Position numbers and translations under genes: made by a program. DNA of 64,000 bases, from positions 310,001 through 374,000 of the forward strand of contig NZ_JAOAMV010000003.1 of the NCBI RefSeq assembly GCF_025154015.1. The letters run 5' to 3'. Positions within the stretch are counted from its first letter, which is position 1; each line of letters opens with the position of its first letter. Below are positions 1 through 8,716 of the stretch, piece by piece. A model generated the notes under the pieces. It saw only the letters and a list, made by a program, of their open reading frames with translations, did not search any database and was not told the DNA's origin. The DNA comes from Tsuneonella litorea (GTDB lineage: Bacteria; Pseudomonadota; Alphaproteobacteria; Sphingomonadales; Sphingomonadaceae).

Positions 1-234
1 TGCGACGAGTCGTTCGTTAGGTGAAACAGAACAGGAATCTGACATCCTTTCAAGGAAATTAACCATCGACAGGGTCCGGCCCGCAAGCATCTGGTTTAAC
101 GACGCTTCTTCCGCGCGGGACCGCCGGACTCCCAAAACGGGACGTTTTCGCGGGCCATCCGCATACCGGTGACACCGCCGAAGAACCCTATTGCGCCGAC
201 CCGCGCTTTGGCGGAACCTTCATGGGGGCGCGCG

Positions 235-945
235 ATGCCGCCGCCAGGAACAGGTGACAGCCGTTTGATCGAGATCAAGGCGAAGACCGCGACGGGCCTC
301 GGGATAGTGGCCCTTGCCGCCGGAATGGCGCTTGCGGCGGCCTGGGCGGTACGGGCGGGCGCCATGCCGGACTGGTCGGCTCCCCCCGGCGTCCGGGGCG
401 CGGACTGGAAAGGGCCTGGCGCCGAACGCCCCTACCCGCTCAGGCTGGCGCTGCCGCCCCCGGTCGGAACCGATGCGCCACCTCAAGAGGCCCGCAACTT
501 GAGCGAAGCCGCCGGGAAACCGCAAGGGCCGCAGATGCCCGGCCAGCCCGAAGCCGTGGAACCCGCTCGCGCTGTTCCGATCACCGGCACATCCGCGCGA
601 GTCGCGAGCAGGTCGGAGCCCCAGCGGATTCCTGGTGGATTCGACATTCGCGACTTCGGCACCGGCGGAGCGTCAGACGGCAGCAATCTCGTAATGACGA
701 CGAAGCCCGTGATCCTGGGCGGCAGCCGCCTCGGCGCGATCGAACTTGCCGTAGGCCGCGGGGCTTCGGTTTCGCTGGATCGCAGGGCCTTGTCCGCGCT
801 GCTCGCGGACCGGGCGCCGGAGCTCAGCGCTGCGCTGGATCGCGAGACGTCCGATCGCGTCACGCTCGACGCGCTGCGCACACGGGACGTGGCGATCCGT
901 TACGATCCGCTGCGGGATGCGCTGGTGATCGAGACCCGCTCCTAG
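235..945 (+). CDS. Hypothetical membrane-anchored protein
   Basis: I do not recognise this family. The chosen ATG gives about 236 aa; an upstream in-frame ATG at 169 would add 22 residues. Near the N terminus there is one hydrophobic stretch (GIVALAAGMALAAAWAVRAG), fitting a single membrane anchor or uncleaved signal. A Pro/Ala/Gly-rich linker follows. The C-terminal third looks folded, with a repeated L/I-x-L pattern ending in VIETRS. The gene converges on the sulfotransferase, with 13 bases between the stops. The 234 bases upstream hold no gene I can support. A periplasmic role is only an inference from the predicted topology. Confidence 0.6.
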   Translation: MPPPGTGDSRLIEIKAKTATGLGIVALAAGMALAAAWAVRAGAMPDWSAPPGVRGADWKGPGAERPYPLRLALPPPVGTDAPPQEARNLSEAAGKPQGPQMPGQPEAVEPARAVPITGTSARVASRSEPQRIPGGFDIRDFGTGGASDGSNLVMTTKPVILGGSRLGAIELAVGRGASVSLDRRALSALLADRAPELSAALDRETSDRVTLDALRTRDVAIRYDPLRDALVIETRS

Positions 946-958
946 TCCGCTATTTCGG

Positions 959-2203
959 TCAGGCGCGCGCCCGCAGTCGTCGGCCGGGTTCGGCTCGCCC
1001 GCGCTCGATGGGAATGTCGAAACGGTCGATGTACCGCTCGAGCCGCTCGTAGACCTCGTCGCGTTCGAGCCCGAATTCGGCGAGGCTGTAGCGGTGGGGC
1101 TTGCGCTTGAGCGCGCGGCTGCGCTCGACGAACCGCTTCATGCCGGGAAGCGCGCTGTCCATGTCGAGGTCGAGAAAACGATAGACGCGCGCCATGGTCG
1201 ATTGCCAGTCCCGGTCCATCGCATCGTACTGCACGTCGATCAGCCGGTCGGCCGCGATGGTCTTGCGCGCCTCCATCATCCGGGCCGTCATGACTTCGGT
1301 CTTGCGCAGCCACTCTCGCCCGATGTCCGCTGCCCTGGCATGGTCGGAATAGATGATGGTCTGGTTCCATGCGAGCGAGGCCGCGCTGCCCACCACCTGT
1401 TGCGGATCGCGATGGGTGAAGATCAGGCGGGCATCCGGAAACACCCGCAAAAGAGCTGGAAGATCAAGCATATGCTGCGGGGTCTTGAGAATCCATGGGC
1501 GCAGGGAGCTTTCGTGCTGCGACCATCCGGCGAGCCGCAGGAGGTTCGCCATGTGGCGGTACGCCGGGGTCGCGTCCTCGCCTTCACACCAGCGCCCGTA
1601 ACTCGGGACGGTCCACTGTGCCTCGTGCTTCATGCCCCACATGCTGGCGACGAGCAGGCCAAGCTCCTCCTCCGGCTCGAACGGCCCGGTCGGATGGATC
1701 GAGAGCGTGCGCGGGTTTGCGAGCCTGGCAACGCGCAGGATGCGCCGTGCAAGCTTGGGCCGGAAATCCTCCGCCTTGCCGGCGAGAACCTCGTCGAAGC
1801 CCGGTCGCGGCACGGGGCTGATGGTCTCGAAGCTGCGCAGATGCGCGAACCGGCGGTCGGCCGCCAGCAGGCGGTGAAGTCGCGTGGTGCCCGATCGCAT
1901 CGGCCCGACGATGACCACCGGATGCGGAATCGGCCGGGCAAGTATCTCGGGGTGCCGATCGAACCACATCTGCGCGTAGAGCCGGTCGCGCAGCACATGA
2001 TGGAACTGCTTTTCGGCCGCCAGCGTCCCGGCATCGTTGAGCCTGGCTTCTCCGCGGACGGCTTCGAGGAGGACGTCCATCGGTCGTTCGAACCAGGGAT
2101 CGCCGAAGTCTTCCAGCCCGGTCGCCTCGCGGGCCTGGGCCAGCAGCGCAGCCTTGCTCAGCTTCGCCGGGGCGATCGCTCCGATGCGCCGCCCGAAGCG
2201 CAC
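959..2203 (-). CDS. Sulfotransferase family protein
   Basis: Predicted PAPS-dependent sulfotransferase of the large bacterial Sulfotransfer family. The 5'-phosphosulfate loop is visible as VGPMRSGTTRLHRLL, and the 3'-phosphate region as FTHRDPQQVVGSAASL. The N terminus carries the LEDFGDPWF-type segment common in this family. The GTG at 2203 gives 414 aa, but the frame stays open upstream to a stop at 2279-2281, and the extra codons read like protein (LEQPTIIPPRRTPFIDILDR). No ATG lies in that extension; a CTG at 2266 follows an AGGGG sequence by 6 nt. The true start is therefore uncertain. The acceptor substrate cannot be told from sequence. It is divergent from serS. Confidence 0.85.
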   Translation of the reverse strand: MRFGRRIGAIAPAKLSKAALLAQAREATGLEDFGDPWFERPMDVLLEAVRGEARLNDAGTLAAEKQFHHVLRDRLYAQMWFDRHPEILARPIPHPVVIVGPMRSGTTRLHRLLAADRRFAHLRSFETISPVPRPGFDEVLAGKAEDFRPKLARRILRVARLANPRTLSIHPTGPFEPEEELGLLVASMWGMKHEAQWTVPSYGRWCEGEDATPAYRHMANLLRLAGWSQHESSLRPWILKTPQHMLDLPALLRVFPDARLIFTHRDPQQVVGSAASLAWNQTIIYSDHARAADIGREWLRKTEVMTARMMEARKTIAADRLIDVQYDAMDRDWQSTMARVYRFLDLDMDSALPGMKRFVERSRALKRKPHRYSLAEFGLERDEVYERLERYIDRFDIPIERGRAEPGRRLRARA

Positions 2204-2371
2204 CGCCCGATCGAGGATGTCTATGAACGGCGTGCGCCGCGGCGGGATGATGGTCGGCTGTTCCAGTTTTGGCCCCTGTTATTCGGCGCTTGCGCTTCCC
2301 AGCATTACCGCCGGAGGCGGCGCAGGTTCCCGCATTGCTCTCGCCACGACGGTCGGGCATAGGCCCCGGCC

Positions 2372-3646
2372 ATGCACGACATACGGCTCATCCGTGAAGA
2401 CCCCGCAGCCTTCGATGCAGCCCTCGCCCGGCGCGGCGTCGAACCGATGGCGGACAGGATACTGGCATTCGACGAAGTCCGCCGCGCGGCCGCGACCCGC
2501 GCGCAGGAAATGCTCGCCAGGCGCAACGAAGCGTCGAAGGCGATCGGCGCGGCGATGGGCCGGGGCGACAAGGACGCCGCCGAATCGCTCAAGGCCGAAG
2601 TCGCGCGGATCAAGGTCGATCTGCCTGCGGTCGAGGAGGAAGAACGCGCCGCCGCGCGCGCGCAGGACGAACTGCTCGCCGCGCTTCCCAACCTGCCCGC
2701 CGCCGACGTGCCCGAGGGCGAGGACGAGGACGGCAACGTCGAGGTGGCGACGTGGGGCGATCGCCGGGATTTCGCCTTCGCGCCGCAGGAACACGCCGAC
2801 ATCGGCCCCGCTCTCGGCCTCGATTTCGAAACCGGCGCAGCGATTGCCGGGGCGCGCTTCACGTTCCTGCGCGGACAGATGGCCCGCCTCCAGCGCGCGA
2901 TTGCGCAGATGATGCTCGATGTGCAGACCGGCGAGAACGGCTACACCGAGTGCGCCACCCCGCTCCTCGTCCGCGAAGAGGCGATGTTCGGTACCGGCCA
3001 GCTTCCCAAGTTCGCCGAGGATTCGTTCGCGACCACCGACGGTCGCTGGCTGATCCCGACAAGCGAGGTCAGCCTGACCAACTCGGTGCGCGAGCGGATC
3101 GTCGATCTCGACGCGCCGATGCGGCTAACGGCGTTAACCCCCTGCTTCCGTTCCGAAGCCGGATCGGCCGGGCGCGACACCCGCGGCTACATTCGCCAGC
3201 ACCAGTTCGACAAGGTCGAACTCGTCTCGATCTGCCGTCCCGAAGACGCCGAGGCCGAACACGAGCATATGCTGCGCAGCGCGCAAGCGATCCTCGAGCG
3301 GCTCGACCTGCCTTACCGCACGATGCTGCTGTGCGCGGGCGACATGGGCTTCGGCGCGAAGAAGACCTTCGACCTCGAGGTCTGGCTGCCCGGCCAGGGC
3401 GCCTACCGCGAGATCAGCTCGGTGAGCTGGTGCGGCGACTTCCAGGCGCGGCGCATGAACGCGCGCTACCGCGACGAGAACGGGAAGGCTGCCTTTCTCC
3501 ACACGCTCAACGGATCGGGCCTTGCGGTCGGCCGCACGCTCGTCGCGGTGCTCGAGAACTACCAGCAGGCCGACGGTTCGGTGCGCGTGCCCGAGGCGCT
3601 GAAGCCGTTGGCGGGCGGGCTCGAAGCGCTGGAGCCGGCCGCCTGA
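2372..3646 (+). CDS. serS: Seryl-tRNA synthetase
   Basis: Charges tRNA-Ser (and tRNA-Sec where present) with serine in the cytoplasm. The N-terminal roughly 110 residues are the long coiled-coil tRNA-binding arm, rich in Arg, Glu and Ala. The class II core follows: motif 2 is seen as [20 protein letters not shown] and motif 3 as [18 protein letters not shown] near the C terminus. The length, 424 aa, is usual. The start [10 protein letters not shown] is typical of the family. The stop overlaps the surE start as TGATG, so the two are probably translationally coupled. Confidence 0.98.
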   Translation: MHDIRLIREDPAAFDAALARRGVEPMADRILAFDEVRRAAATRAQEMLARRNEASKAIGAAMGRGDKDAAESLKAEVARIKVDLPAVEEEERAAARAQDELLAALPNLPAADVPEGEDEDGNVEVATWGDRRDFAFAPQEHADIGPALGLDFETGAAIAGARFTFLRGQMARLQRAIAQMMLDVQTGENGYTECATPLLVREEAMFGTGQLPKFAEDSFATTDGRWLIPTSEVSLTNSVRERIVDLDAPMRLTALTPCFRSEAGSAGRDTRGYIRQHQFDKVELVSICRPEDAEAEHEHMLRSAQAILERLDLPYRTMLLCAGDMGFGAKKTFDLEVWLPGQGAYREISSVSWCGDFQARRMNARYRDENGKAAFLHTLNGSGLAVGRTLVAVLENYQQADGSVRVPEALKPLAGGLEALEPAA

Positions 3647-4407
3647 TGCGCATCCTCCTCACCAACGACGACGGCGTCCACGCGCCCGGCCTCGAAGTGC
3701 TCGAGGAGATCGCGCGCGCGTTCACCGACGACATATGGATCTGCGCGCCGAGCGAGGAACAGTCGGGCGCGGGTCACTCGCTCACCCTCACCCGCCCCGT
3801 ACGGCTGCGCAAGCACGGCGAACGCCGGTTCTCGGTGACCGGCACGCCGACCGACGCCGTGACGCTTGGCCTGCGCAAGGTGATGGACGGGCCGCCCGAC
3901 GTGATCCTCTCGGGCGTCAACCGCGGTGCCAACCTCGGCGACGACGTGACCTATTCGGGCACCGTGTCCGCCGCGATCGAAGGGGCGCTCGCAGGAATTC
4001 GCTCGATCGCATTGAGCCAGGTCTACGCGGCCGAGGGCATGGGCGATGCGGTCCCGTTCGACGCGGCCCGGGCGTGGGGGGCGAAGGTGCTCGCCCCGCT
4101 GCTCGACGCGCCGCTTCCCCGGCGCACGCTCGTCAACGTCAACTTTCCCGCGCTCGCAGCGGACAAAGTCAATGGAATCCGTGTCGTAAGGCAGGGATTT
4201 CATGACTATTCGAGGGGCAGCGTGGTCGAGGGGCGCGACCCGCGCGGCTATCCCTATTACTGGTTCGGGCTGGAAGCGATCGAGCACACGCTGGACCACG
4301 GAACCGACCTCGAGGCGATCGACGAGGGCTACGTCGCGGTCACGCCGCTCCAGCTCGACCTCACCCACCACTCCTCGCTTGGCGCTCTCGCGGAACGCTA
4401 CGGCTGA
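3646..4407 (+). CDS. surE: 5'/3'-nucleotidase SurE
   Basis: Metal-dependent survival-protein phosphatase that dephosphorylates nucleoside monophosphates. The diagnostic N terminus [16 protein letters not shown] carries the DD pair that binds the divalent metal. The SGVNRGANLGDDVTYSGTV segment forms the rest of the active site. The product is 253 aa, standard for the family. The ATG overlaps the serS stop by one base, and its own stop overlaps the next gene in the same TGATG manner. serS, surE and the LysM protein therefore look like one transcription unit. Confidence 0.97.
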   Translation: MRILLTNDDGVHAPGLEVLEEIARAFTDDIWICAPSEEQSGAGHSLTLTRPVRLRKHGERRFSVTGTPTDAVTLGLRKVMDGPPDVILSGVNRGANLGDDVTYSGTVSAAIEGALAGIRSIALSQVYAAEGMGDAVPFDAARAWGAKVLAPLLDAPLPRRTLVNVNFPALAADKVNGIRVVRQGFHDYSRGSVVEGRDPRGYPYYWFGLEAIEHTLDHGTDLEAIDEGYVAVTPLQLDLTHHSSLGALAERYG

Positions 4408-5186
4408 TGGCGTGGCGGCCGGTCCTTGCGCTTGCGGCGCTGCTCCTTTCGACCGGGGCTGCCGATCCGGGGACCGAAAACGTCCATGTCGTCGCCGAGG
4501 GCGAAACGCTTTCGGGGATCGCGGCACGCGCCGGGGTGCCCGCCCCTGTCATCGCGGAAGCGAACGGGCTTCGCGAACCCCATGTCGTCCGGGCGGGACA
4601 GACGCTCGCCATCCCCCGGCAGCGCACGCACAGCGTGAAGCCGGGCGAGACGGGCTACGCCATCGCCAGGCGTTATGGCGTGCCGTTCGACCGGATCGCC
4701 ATCGCCAATGGCCTTGACGAAAAGGGAACGCTCAGGTCGGGGCAGAAGCTGATCATCCCCGCGATGGTCGAGGCGCCCGCGGCAGGTCCGCTCGCGGACG
4801 CGCCGCCGCAGCCGTATTTTCGCGCGCCGCACGACGGAAGCGTGCTGCTCGGATACGCCGTCCGCGCCGACGGAAAGGGACACGACGGGATCGATTACGC
4901 CGCCAACCCGCTCGACATGGTGCGCGCGGCGGCAAGCGGGACGGTGAGCGGGATTGCGGAACGCGACCCACGCTTAGGCCGGCTCGTCACCGTCGATCAC
5001 GGCAACGGCTGGAAGTCCGCCTACGGACACCTCGCGAGGATCACGGTGGCGATGGGCGACGTAGTGAAGGCCGGCGAGCGCATCGGCCTCGCCGGCAATT
5101 CGGGCAGCGCAACCCGGACCGAGGTTCACTTCGCGATCCGCCGCAACGGCAAGCCGGTCGACCCGGCAGGCGTGCTCGCGCGATGA
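4407..5186 (+). CDS. LysM/M23 peptidase-like protein, NlpD type
   Basis: Exported cell-wall protein of 259 aa. A signal peptide spans about residues 1-20, possibly cleaved near TGAA. Two LysM repeats follow (VVAEGETLSGIAARAG and SVKPGETGYAIARRYG), then a C-terminal peptidase M23 (LytM) domain. In that domain the zinc-ligand motif GHDGID and the YGHL histidine are present. In the usual HxH motif the first His is replaced (TEVHFAIR), as in degenerate NlpD/EnvC-type activators. I infer peptidoglycan binding with amidase activation, or reduced hydrolase activity. It overlaps surE by one base and the K+ channel gene by 4. Confidence 0.85.
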   Translation: MAWRPVLALAALLLSTGAADPGTENVHVVAEGETLSGIAARAGVPAPVIAEANGLREPHVVRAGQTLAIPRQRTHSVKPGETGYAIARRYGVPFDRIAIANGLDEKGTLRSGQKLIIPAMVEAPAAGPLADAPPQPYFRAPHDGSVLLGYAVRADGKGHDGIDYAANPLDMVRAAASGTVSGIAERDPRLGRLVTVDHGNGWKSAYGHLARITVAMGDVVKAGERIGLAGNSGSATRTEVHFAIRRNGKPVDPAGVLAR

Positions 5187-6232
5187 GCCAGCAGGCAAAA
5201 GGCCCGCGCCGCAACTACGTCGGCCCGCGGTTCCAGCCGCTGCGGCGGGCGGTCAAGGTGCCGGTCTGGGCCGACCTCGGCATCCGCCTCGGCCTCGCGC
5301 TGGGACTGGTGTTCATGGTGGTGATGATCCACTGGTGGGACCGCGAGGGCCTCGTCGACAACCTCGACGGACACGTGACGTTTCTTGACGTCGTCTATTT
5401 CACGATGATCTCGATCACCACCACGGGCTTCGGCGATATTGCGCCGATTTCCGACCGGGCGCGGCTGGTGGAAGCGGTGATCGTCACCCCGATCCGTTTC
5501 GCCGTGCTGTTCATCTTCGTTGGCGCGGCCTACGATTTCGTCATCCGGAGAAGCTGGGAGAAGTGGCGCATGGCGCGCATTCAGGAACGTCTCAGGGACC
5601 ATATCGTGGTCCTGGGCTTCGGGATTTCCGGCTCGGAAGCGGTGCACGAACTGATCGAGCGCGGGACCGATCCTTCATGCATCGTGGTGATGGATCCATC
5701 CGCGGAAAGGCTCGCCGAGGCCGAGGCGCTCGGCTGCAACGTGATCGAGGCTGACGCCACCCGGGACGAAAACCTCAACGCGGTACGTATCGCGGAGGCT
5801 GCCACGGTGCTGGTGTCGGCTGGACGCGACGACAGCTCGATCCTGATCGTGCTCACCGTGCGCCACCTCGCCCCCAGGGTCCCGATCAGCGTCGTCGTGC
5901 GCGCGGCGGACAACGAGCTTCTCGCGCGCCAGGCGGGCGCGGACAACGTGATCAACCCGGTGCGCTTTACCGGCCTTCTCCTCGCCGGGAGCGCGCAAGG
6001 CACGCATATCGCCGATTACATGGCCGATCTCGCCTCCTATGGCGGGCGCGTGCAGCTCGTCGAACGGCCGGTCGCGCCGGAGGAAGTCGGCCAGCCGATC
6101 GACAACCTGGCGGGAGGCGGAAGGGGCCTGAGGGTCTATCGCGGAGACGAGGCCTGCGGGTACTGGGAATGCGGCCCGCTCCAGGCCGGCGACGTGATCG
6201 TCGAGATCCGCCCCACTCTCAACGGCGACTAG
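5183..6232 (+). CDS. Potassium channel family protein with RCK domain
   Basis: Predicted inner-membrane K+ channel subunit of 349 aa. The first transmembrane helix is at about residues 33-52. The pore loop carries the selectivity filter TTTGFGD, and the second helix is FAVLFIFVGAAYDFVI. The cytoplasmic part begins with a Rossmann-type RCK/TrkA-N domain (DHIVVLGFGISGSEAV) and continues into a C-terminal TrkA-C-like half (EEVGQPIDNLAGG). Two helices per subunit implies a tetrameric MthK-like channel. The ATG overlaps the preceding stop as ATGA, so the gene is the last of the serS-surE-LysM run. The regulatory ligand is unknown. Confidence 0.9.
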   Translation: MSQQAKGPRRNYVGPRFQPLRRAVKVPVWADLGIRLGLALGLVFMVVMIHWWDREGLVDNLDGHVTFLDVVYFTMISITTTGFGDIAPISDRARLVEAVIVTPIRFAVLFIFVGAAYDFVIRRSWEKWRMARIQERLRDHIVVLGFGISGSEAVHELIERGTDPSCIVVMDPSAERLAEAEALGCNVIEADATRDENLNAVRIAEAATVLVSAGRDDSSILIVLTVRHLAPRVPISVVVRAADNELLARQAGADNVINPVRFTGLLLAGSAQGTHIADYMADLASYGGRVQLVERPVAPEEVGQPIDNLAGGGRGLRVYRGDEACGYWECGPLQAGDVIVEIRPTLNGD

Positions 6233-6639
6233 GCCAGCAGAAAGAAGACGAGGCCCATCGCCAGGTAGGCGGCCAGCCAGTACCCGGCGTCGATCAGCGC
6301 GACGCGGGTGGGGACGCGGATATGGCTGAAGCTGATCCACAACGCCGGTATGACGAAAGCGATCGCCAGTCCGCCGCTCATCATGAAGTAGAGCCAGGGC
6401 TTGGCCGCCAGGGTATCCGCCCCGGTACGGGCGAACAGATGGCCCATCATCGTCGCGGTGATGAGCAGCAGGATGGCCGACAAGGCCGCGATCCGTTCGG
6501 GACGGGAGCGGACCATCACCCGGTTGCCCGCGACCTTGCGTTTCTTTTCGCGCCCGAACAGCGGCCCGAACCAGGCGAGCGCGAGCCCGCCCGCGACGGC
6601 TGCTGCGGCAAAGACGGCGATCCAGTTGACCGGTCCCAA
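6229..6639 (-). CDS. DUF1761-like membrane protein
   Basis: Small membrane protein of about 136 aa with four predicted helices. The N terminus GPVNWIAVFAAAAVAGGLAL, followed by WFGPLFGREKK, resembles the DUF1761 family, whose function is not known. I start it at a TTG that gives MGPVNWIAV, because this fits family N termini and an AAAGGG lies 8 nt upstream. The frame is open to an ATG at 6723, but that would overlap the rimO start and adds a non-membrane, low-quality N terminus. It converges on the K+ channel gene with a 4-base overlap and is divergent from rimO. Confidence 0.6.
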   Translation of the reverse strand: MGPVNWIAVFAAAAVAGGLALAWFGPLFGREKKRKVAGNRVMVRSRPERIAALSAILLLITATMMGHLFARTGADTLAAKPWLYFMMSGGLAIAFVIPALWISFSHIRVPTRVALIDAGYWLAAYLAMGLVFFLLA

Positions 6640-6722
6640 CGGTGCGACCCTTTCCCCAAGCGGCGTGTTATCTTCGTGCGGTGTAGCGCAATCGCCGATT
6701 GAGGTGTAGGGGCGCGCCCGCA

Positions 6723-8138
6723 ATGACGTCCCCCACCATCTCCACGATCCCCGACCAGAAGAAAGTCGGGATGGTCAGCCTCGGCTGTCCCAAGGCGCTC
6801 GTCGATTCCGAGCGCATCCTCACCTCGCTGCGCGCCGATGGCTACGCGATGAGCCCGGACTACGCCGGTGCCGACGTCGTGCTGGTGAATACCTGCGGTT
6901 TCCTCGACAGCGCTAAGGAAGAAAGCCTCGAGGCGATCGGAGAGGCGATCGCGGAGAACGGCCGGGTCATCGTGACCGGCTGCATGGGCGAGGAGGCCGA
7001 TCTGATCCGCGCCCGCTTCCCGCAGGTGCTCGCGGTAACCGGCGCGCACCAGTACGAGGCCGTGGTCGAAGCCGTGCGCGAAGCCGCCCCGCCGAGCCAG
7101 GGGCCGTTCGTCGACCTGATCCCGCAGCCCGACGTCAAGCTGACCCCGCGCCACTACAGCTACCTCAAGATTTCCGAAGGCTGCAATCATTCGTGCGCCT
7201 TCTGCATCATCCCGCAGCTGCGCGGAAAGCTCGCCAGCCGCCGGATCGACGCGGTCCTGCGCGAAGCCGAAAAACTGGTTGCCGCCGGAACGAAAGAATT
7301 GCTGGTCATCAGCCAGGACACCAGCGCCTACGGCGTCGACATCCGGCACGAGCCGCGCCAGTTCCACGGGCGCGAGGTCCGCGCGCACATGACCGACCTC
7401 GCCCGCGAGCTCTGCCAGTTGCGCACGCCCGAGGGGGACACGCCGTGGGTCCGCCTGCACTACGTCTATCCCTACCCCCATGTCGACGCGGTGATCCCGC
7501 TGATGGCGGAGGGGCTGCTGACGCCCTACCTCGACATCCCCTTCCAGCACGCGAGCCCGAAGGTGCTGCGGGCGATGAAGCGTCCCGCGAACGAGGCGAA
7601 GGTGCTCGAGCGGGTAAAGGCCTGGCGCGCGATCGCACCCGACCTGACTATCCGGTCGAGCTTCGTGGTCGGCTTTCCCGGGGAAACCGAGGACGATTTC
7701 GCCTACCTGCTCGATTGGCTCGAGGAAGCCCAGCTCGACCGGGTCGGGGCCTTCCGCTTCGAGCCGGTGGCGGGCGCGCAGGCGAACGACCTGCCGGACC
7801 CCGTGCCCGAGGCGGTCAAGGAGGAACGCTATGCCCGGTTGATGGAAGTAACCGAGCGGATCAGCGCCGCCAGGCTCGCCGCCAAGGTCGGCCGCACCCT
7901 ACCGGTGATCGTCGACGAAGTGGGCGAGCCGGACGAGGACGGCGACATCGGCGCCACCGCGCGCAGCCAGGCCGACGCGCCCGAGATCGACGGGCAGGTG
8001 TTCCTGCGCAACGTCCCCGCTTCGCTCAGGCAGGGTGATTTCGCGCAGGTCCTCGTCGAGGACGCCGACGCACATGACCTCTACGGAGTGGTCACGGGCC
8101 AGGGCGCATCGTCCGCAGGGTCACGCTCCGGCGGGTGA
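6723..8138 (+). CDS. rimO: Ribosomal protein S12 methylthiotransferase RimO
   Basis: Radical-SAM enzyme that methylthiolates the conserved Asp of ribosomal protein S12. The N-terminal UPF0004 domain shows [17 protein letters not shown], with the cluster cysteines in SLGC, NTCGF and TGCMG. The radical SAM motif is CNHSCAFC, followed by [14 protein letters not shown]-terminal TRAM domain ends in YGVV. The product is 471 aa. I use the ATG at 6723 rather than an ATG 24 bases upstream because the sequence MTSPTIST fits the family better. The 3' end overlaps the convergent AlkB-like gene by 47 bases. Confidence 0.96.
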   Translation: MTSPTISTIPDQKKVGMVSLGCPKALVDSERILTSLRADGYAMSPDYAGADVVLVNTCGFLDSAKEESLEAIGEAIAENGRVIVTGCMGEEADLIRARFPQVLAVTGAHQYEAVVEAVREAAPPSQGPFVDLIPQPDVKLTPRHYSYLKISEGCNHSCAFCIIPQLRGKLASRRIDAVLREAEKLVAAGTKELLVISQDTSAYGVDIRHEPRQFHGREVRAHMTDLARELCQLRTPEGDTPWVRLHYVYPYPHVDAVIPLMAEGLLTPYLDIPFQHASPKVLRAMKRPANEAKVLERVKAWRAIAPDLTIRSSFVVGFPGETEDDFAYLLDWLEEAQLDRVGAFRFEPVAGAQANDLPDPVPEAVKEERYARLMEVTERISAARLAAKVGRTLPVIVDEVGEPDEDGDIGATARSQADAPEIDGQVFLRNVPASLRQGDFAQVLVEDADAHDLYGVVTGQGASSAGSRSGG

Positions 8139-8667
8139 CGTCCAGCGGCGCGATTGAGTGCTCCCACCCGTCGCGGACTTCCCCGCTCAGCAGGTAGAGC
8201 GAGCGACGCGGCAGATCGACGCGCCGCCGCTCGAAGCCCCCCTCGGGCAGTCTCCGCCGCAAGCGCAAAACGGCGGGTGCCGACAGCGACAGCCCCATGA
8301 CCTCGCCGTATTGGGGCCGGTCGCGGTGCCAGCCGATGCCGGCGCCCGGATCATAGCGGATCAGCAGGCCCTGGACGAAGGCCGTGGCATCGCGACCGAG
8401 CAGCGGCGCGAGCCGGTCACGCAGGTTCTCGAGCCAATCGGGTAGCGGTTCGGCCGGCACGGGACGGGCGCGCTGGTAGTCGTAGGCCGACCCGTAGTTT
8501 GCGGTCAGCCGCTTGCCTTCCCATTGCCCGAACTGGAACGGCGCGAGCGGCGCGGCATCGACGTGCGCTTCGATCACACGCTCCTCGATCGCGTCAATCG
8601 CTTCCTCGACGACGACGAGACCGGGCACCACCGGCGGTGCTGCAAAGAGGCTGGGCTGCGCGACCAT
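8092..8667 (-). CDS. AlkB-like 2-oxoglutarate/Fe(II) oxygenase
   Basis: Predicted dioxygenase of the AlkB family, about 191 aa. Members repair alkylated DNA or RNA, or modify proteins, by oxidative demethylation. The iron ligands are visible as HxD in [10 protein letters not shown] and a distal His in GWEHSIAP. The 2-oxoglutarate-binding Arg is likely in [24 protein letters not shown] is typical of the AlkB/ALKBH core. The ATG at 8667 (MVAQPSLFA) is chosen over a longer frame that has an Arg-rich, non-protein-like N terminus. Which substrate it acts on cannot be told. Confidence 0.88.
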   Translation of the reverse strand: MVAQPSLFAAPPVVPGLVVVEEAIDAIEERVIEAHVDAAPLAPFQFGQWEGKRLTANYGSAYDYQRARPVPAEPLPDWLENLRDRLAPLLGRDATAFVQGLLIRYDPGAGIGWHRDRPQYGEVMGLSLSAPAVLRLRRRLPEGGFERRRVDLPRRSLYLLSGEVRDGWEHSIAPLDVTRRSVTLRTMRPGP

Positions 8668-8690
8668 CAACGCCGCATATGGGGCCTGGC

Positions 8691-8708
8691 GCCGCTGGCG
8701 CCAGCGGC
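8691..8708. repeat. Perfect 18-bp palindrome
   Basis: The sequence GCCGCTGGCGCCAGCGGC reads the same on both strands. It lies in the 49-base gap between the AlkB-like start and the end of the hemX-like gene. On the minus strand it could form a GC-rich hairpin just after the hemX stop, but no T-run follows, so a classical terminator is not supported. Confidence 0.6.
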
Positions 8709-8716
8709 AAAGCGGA

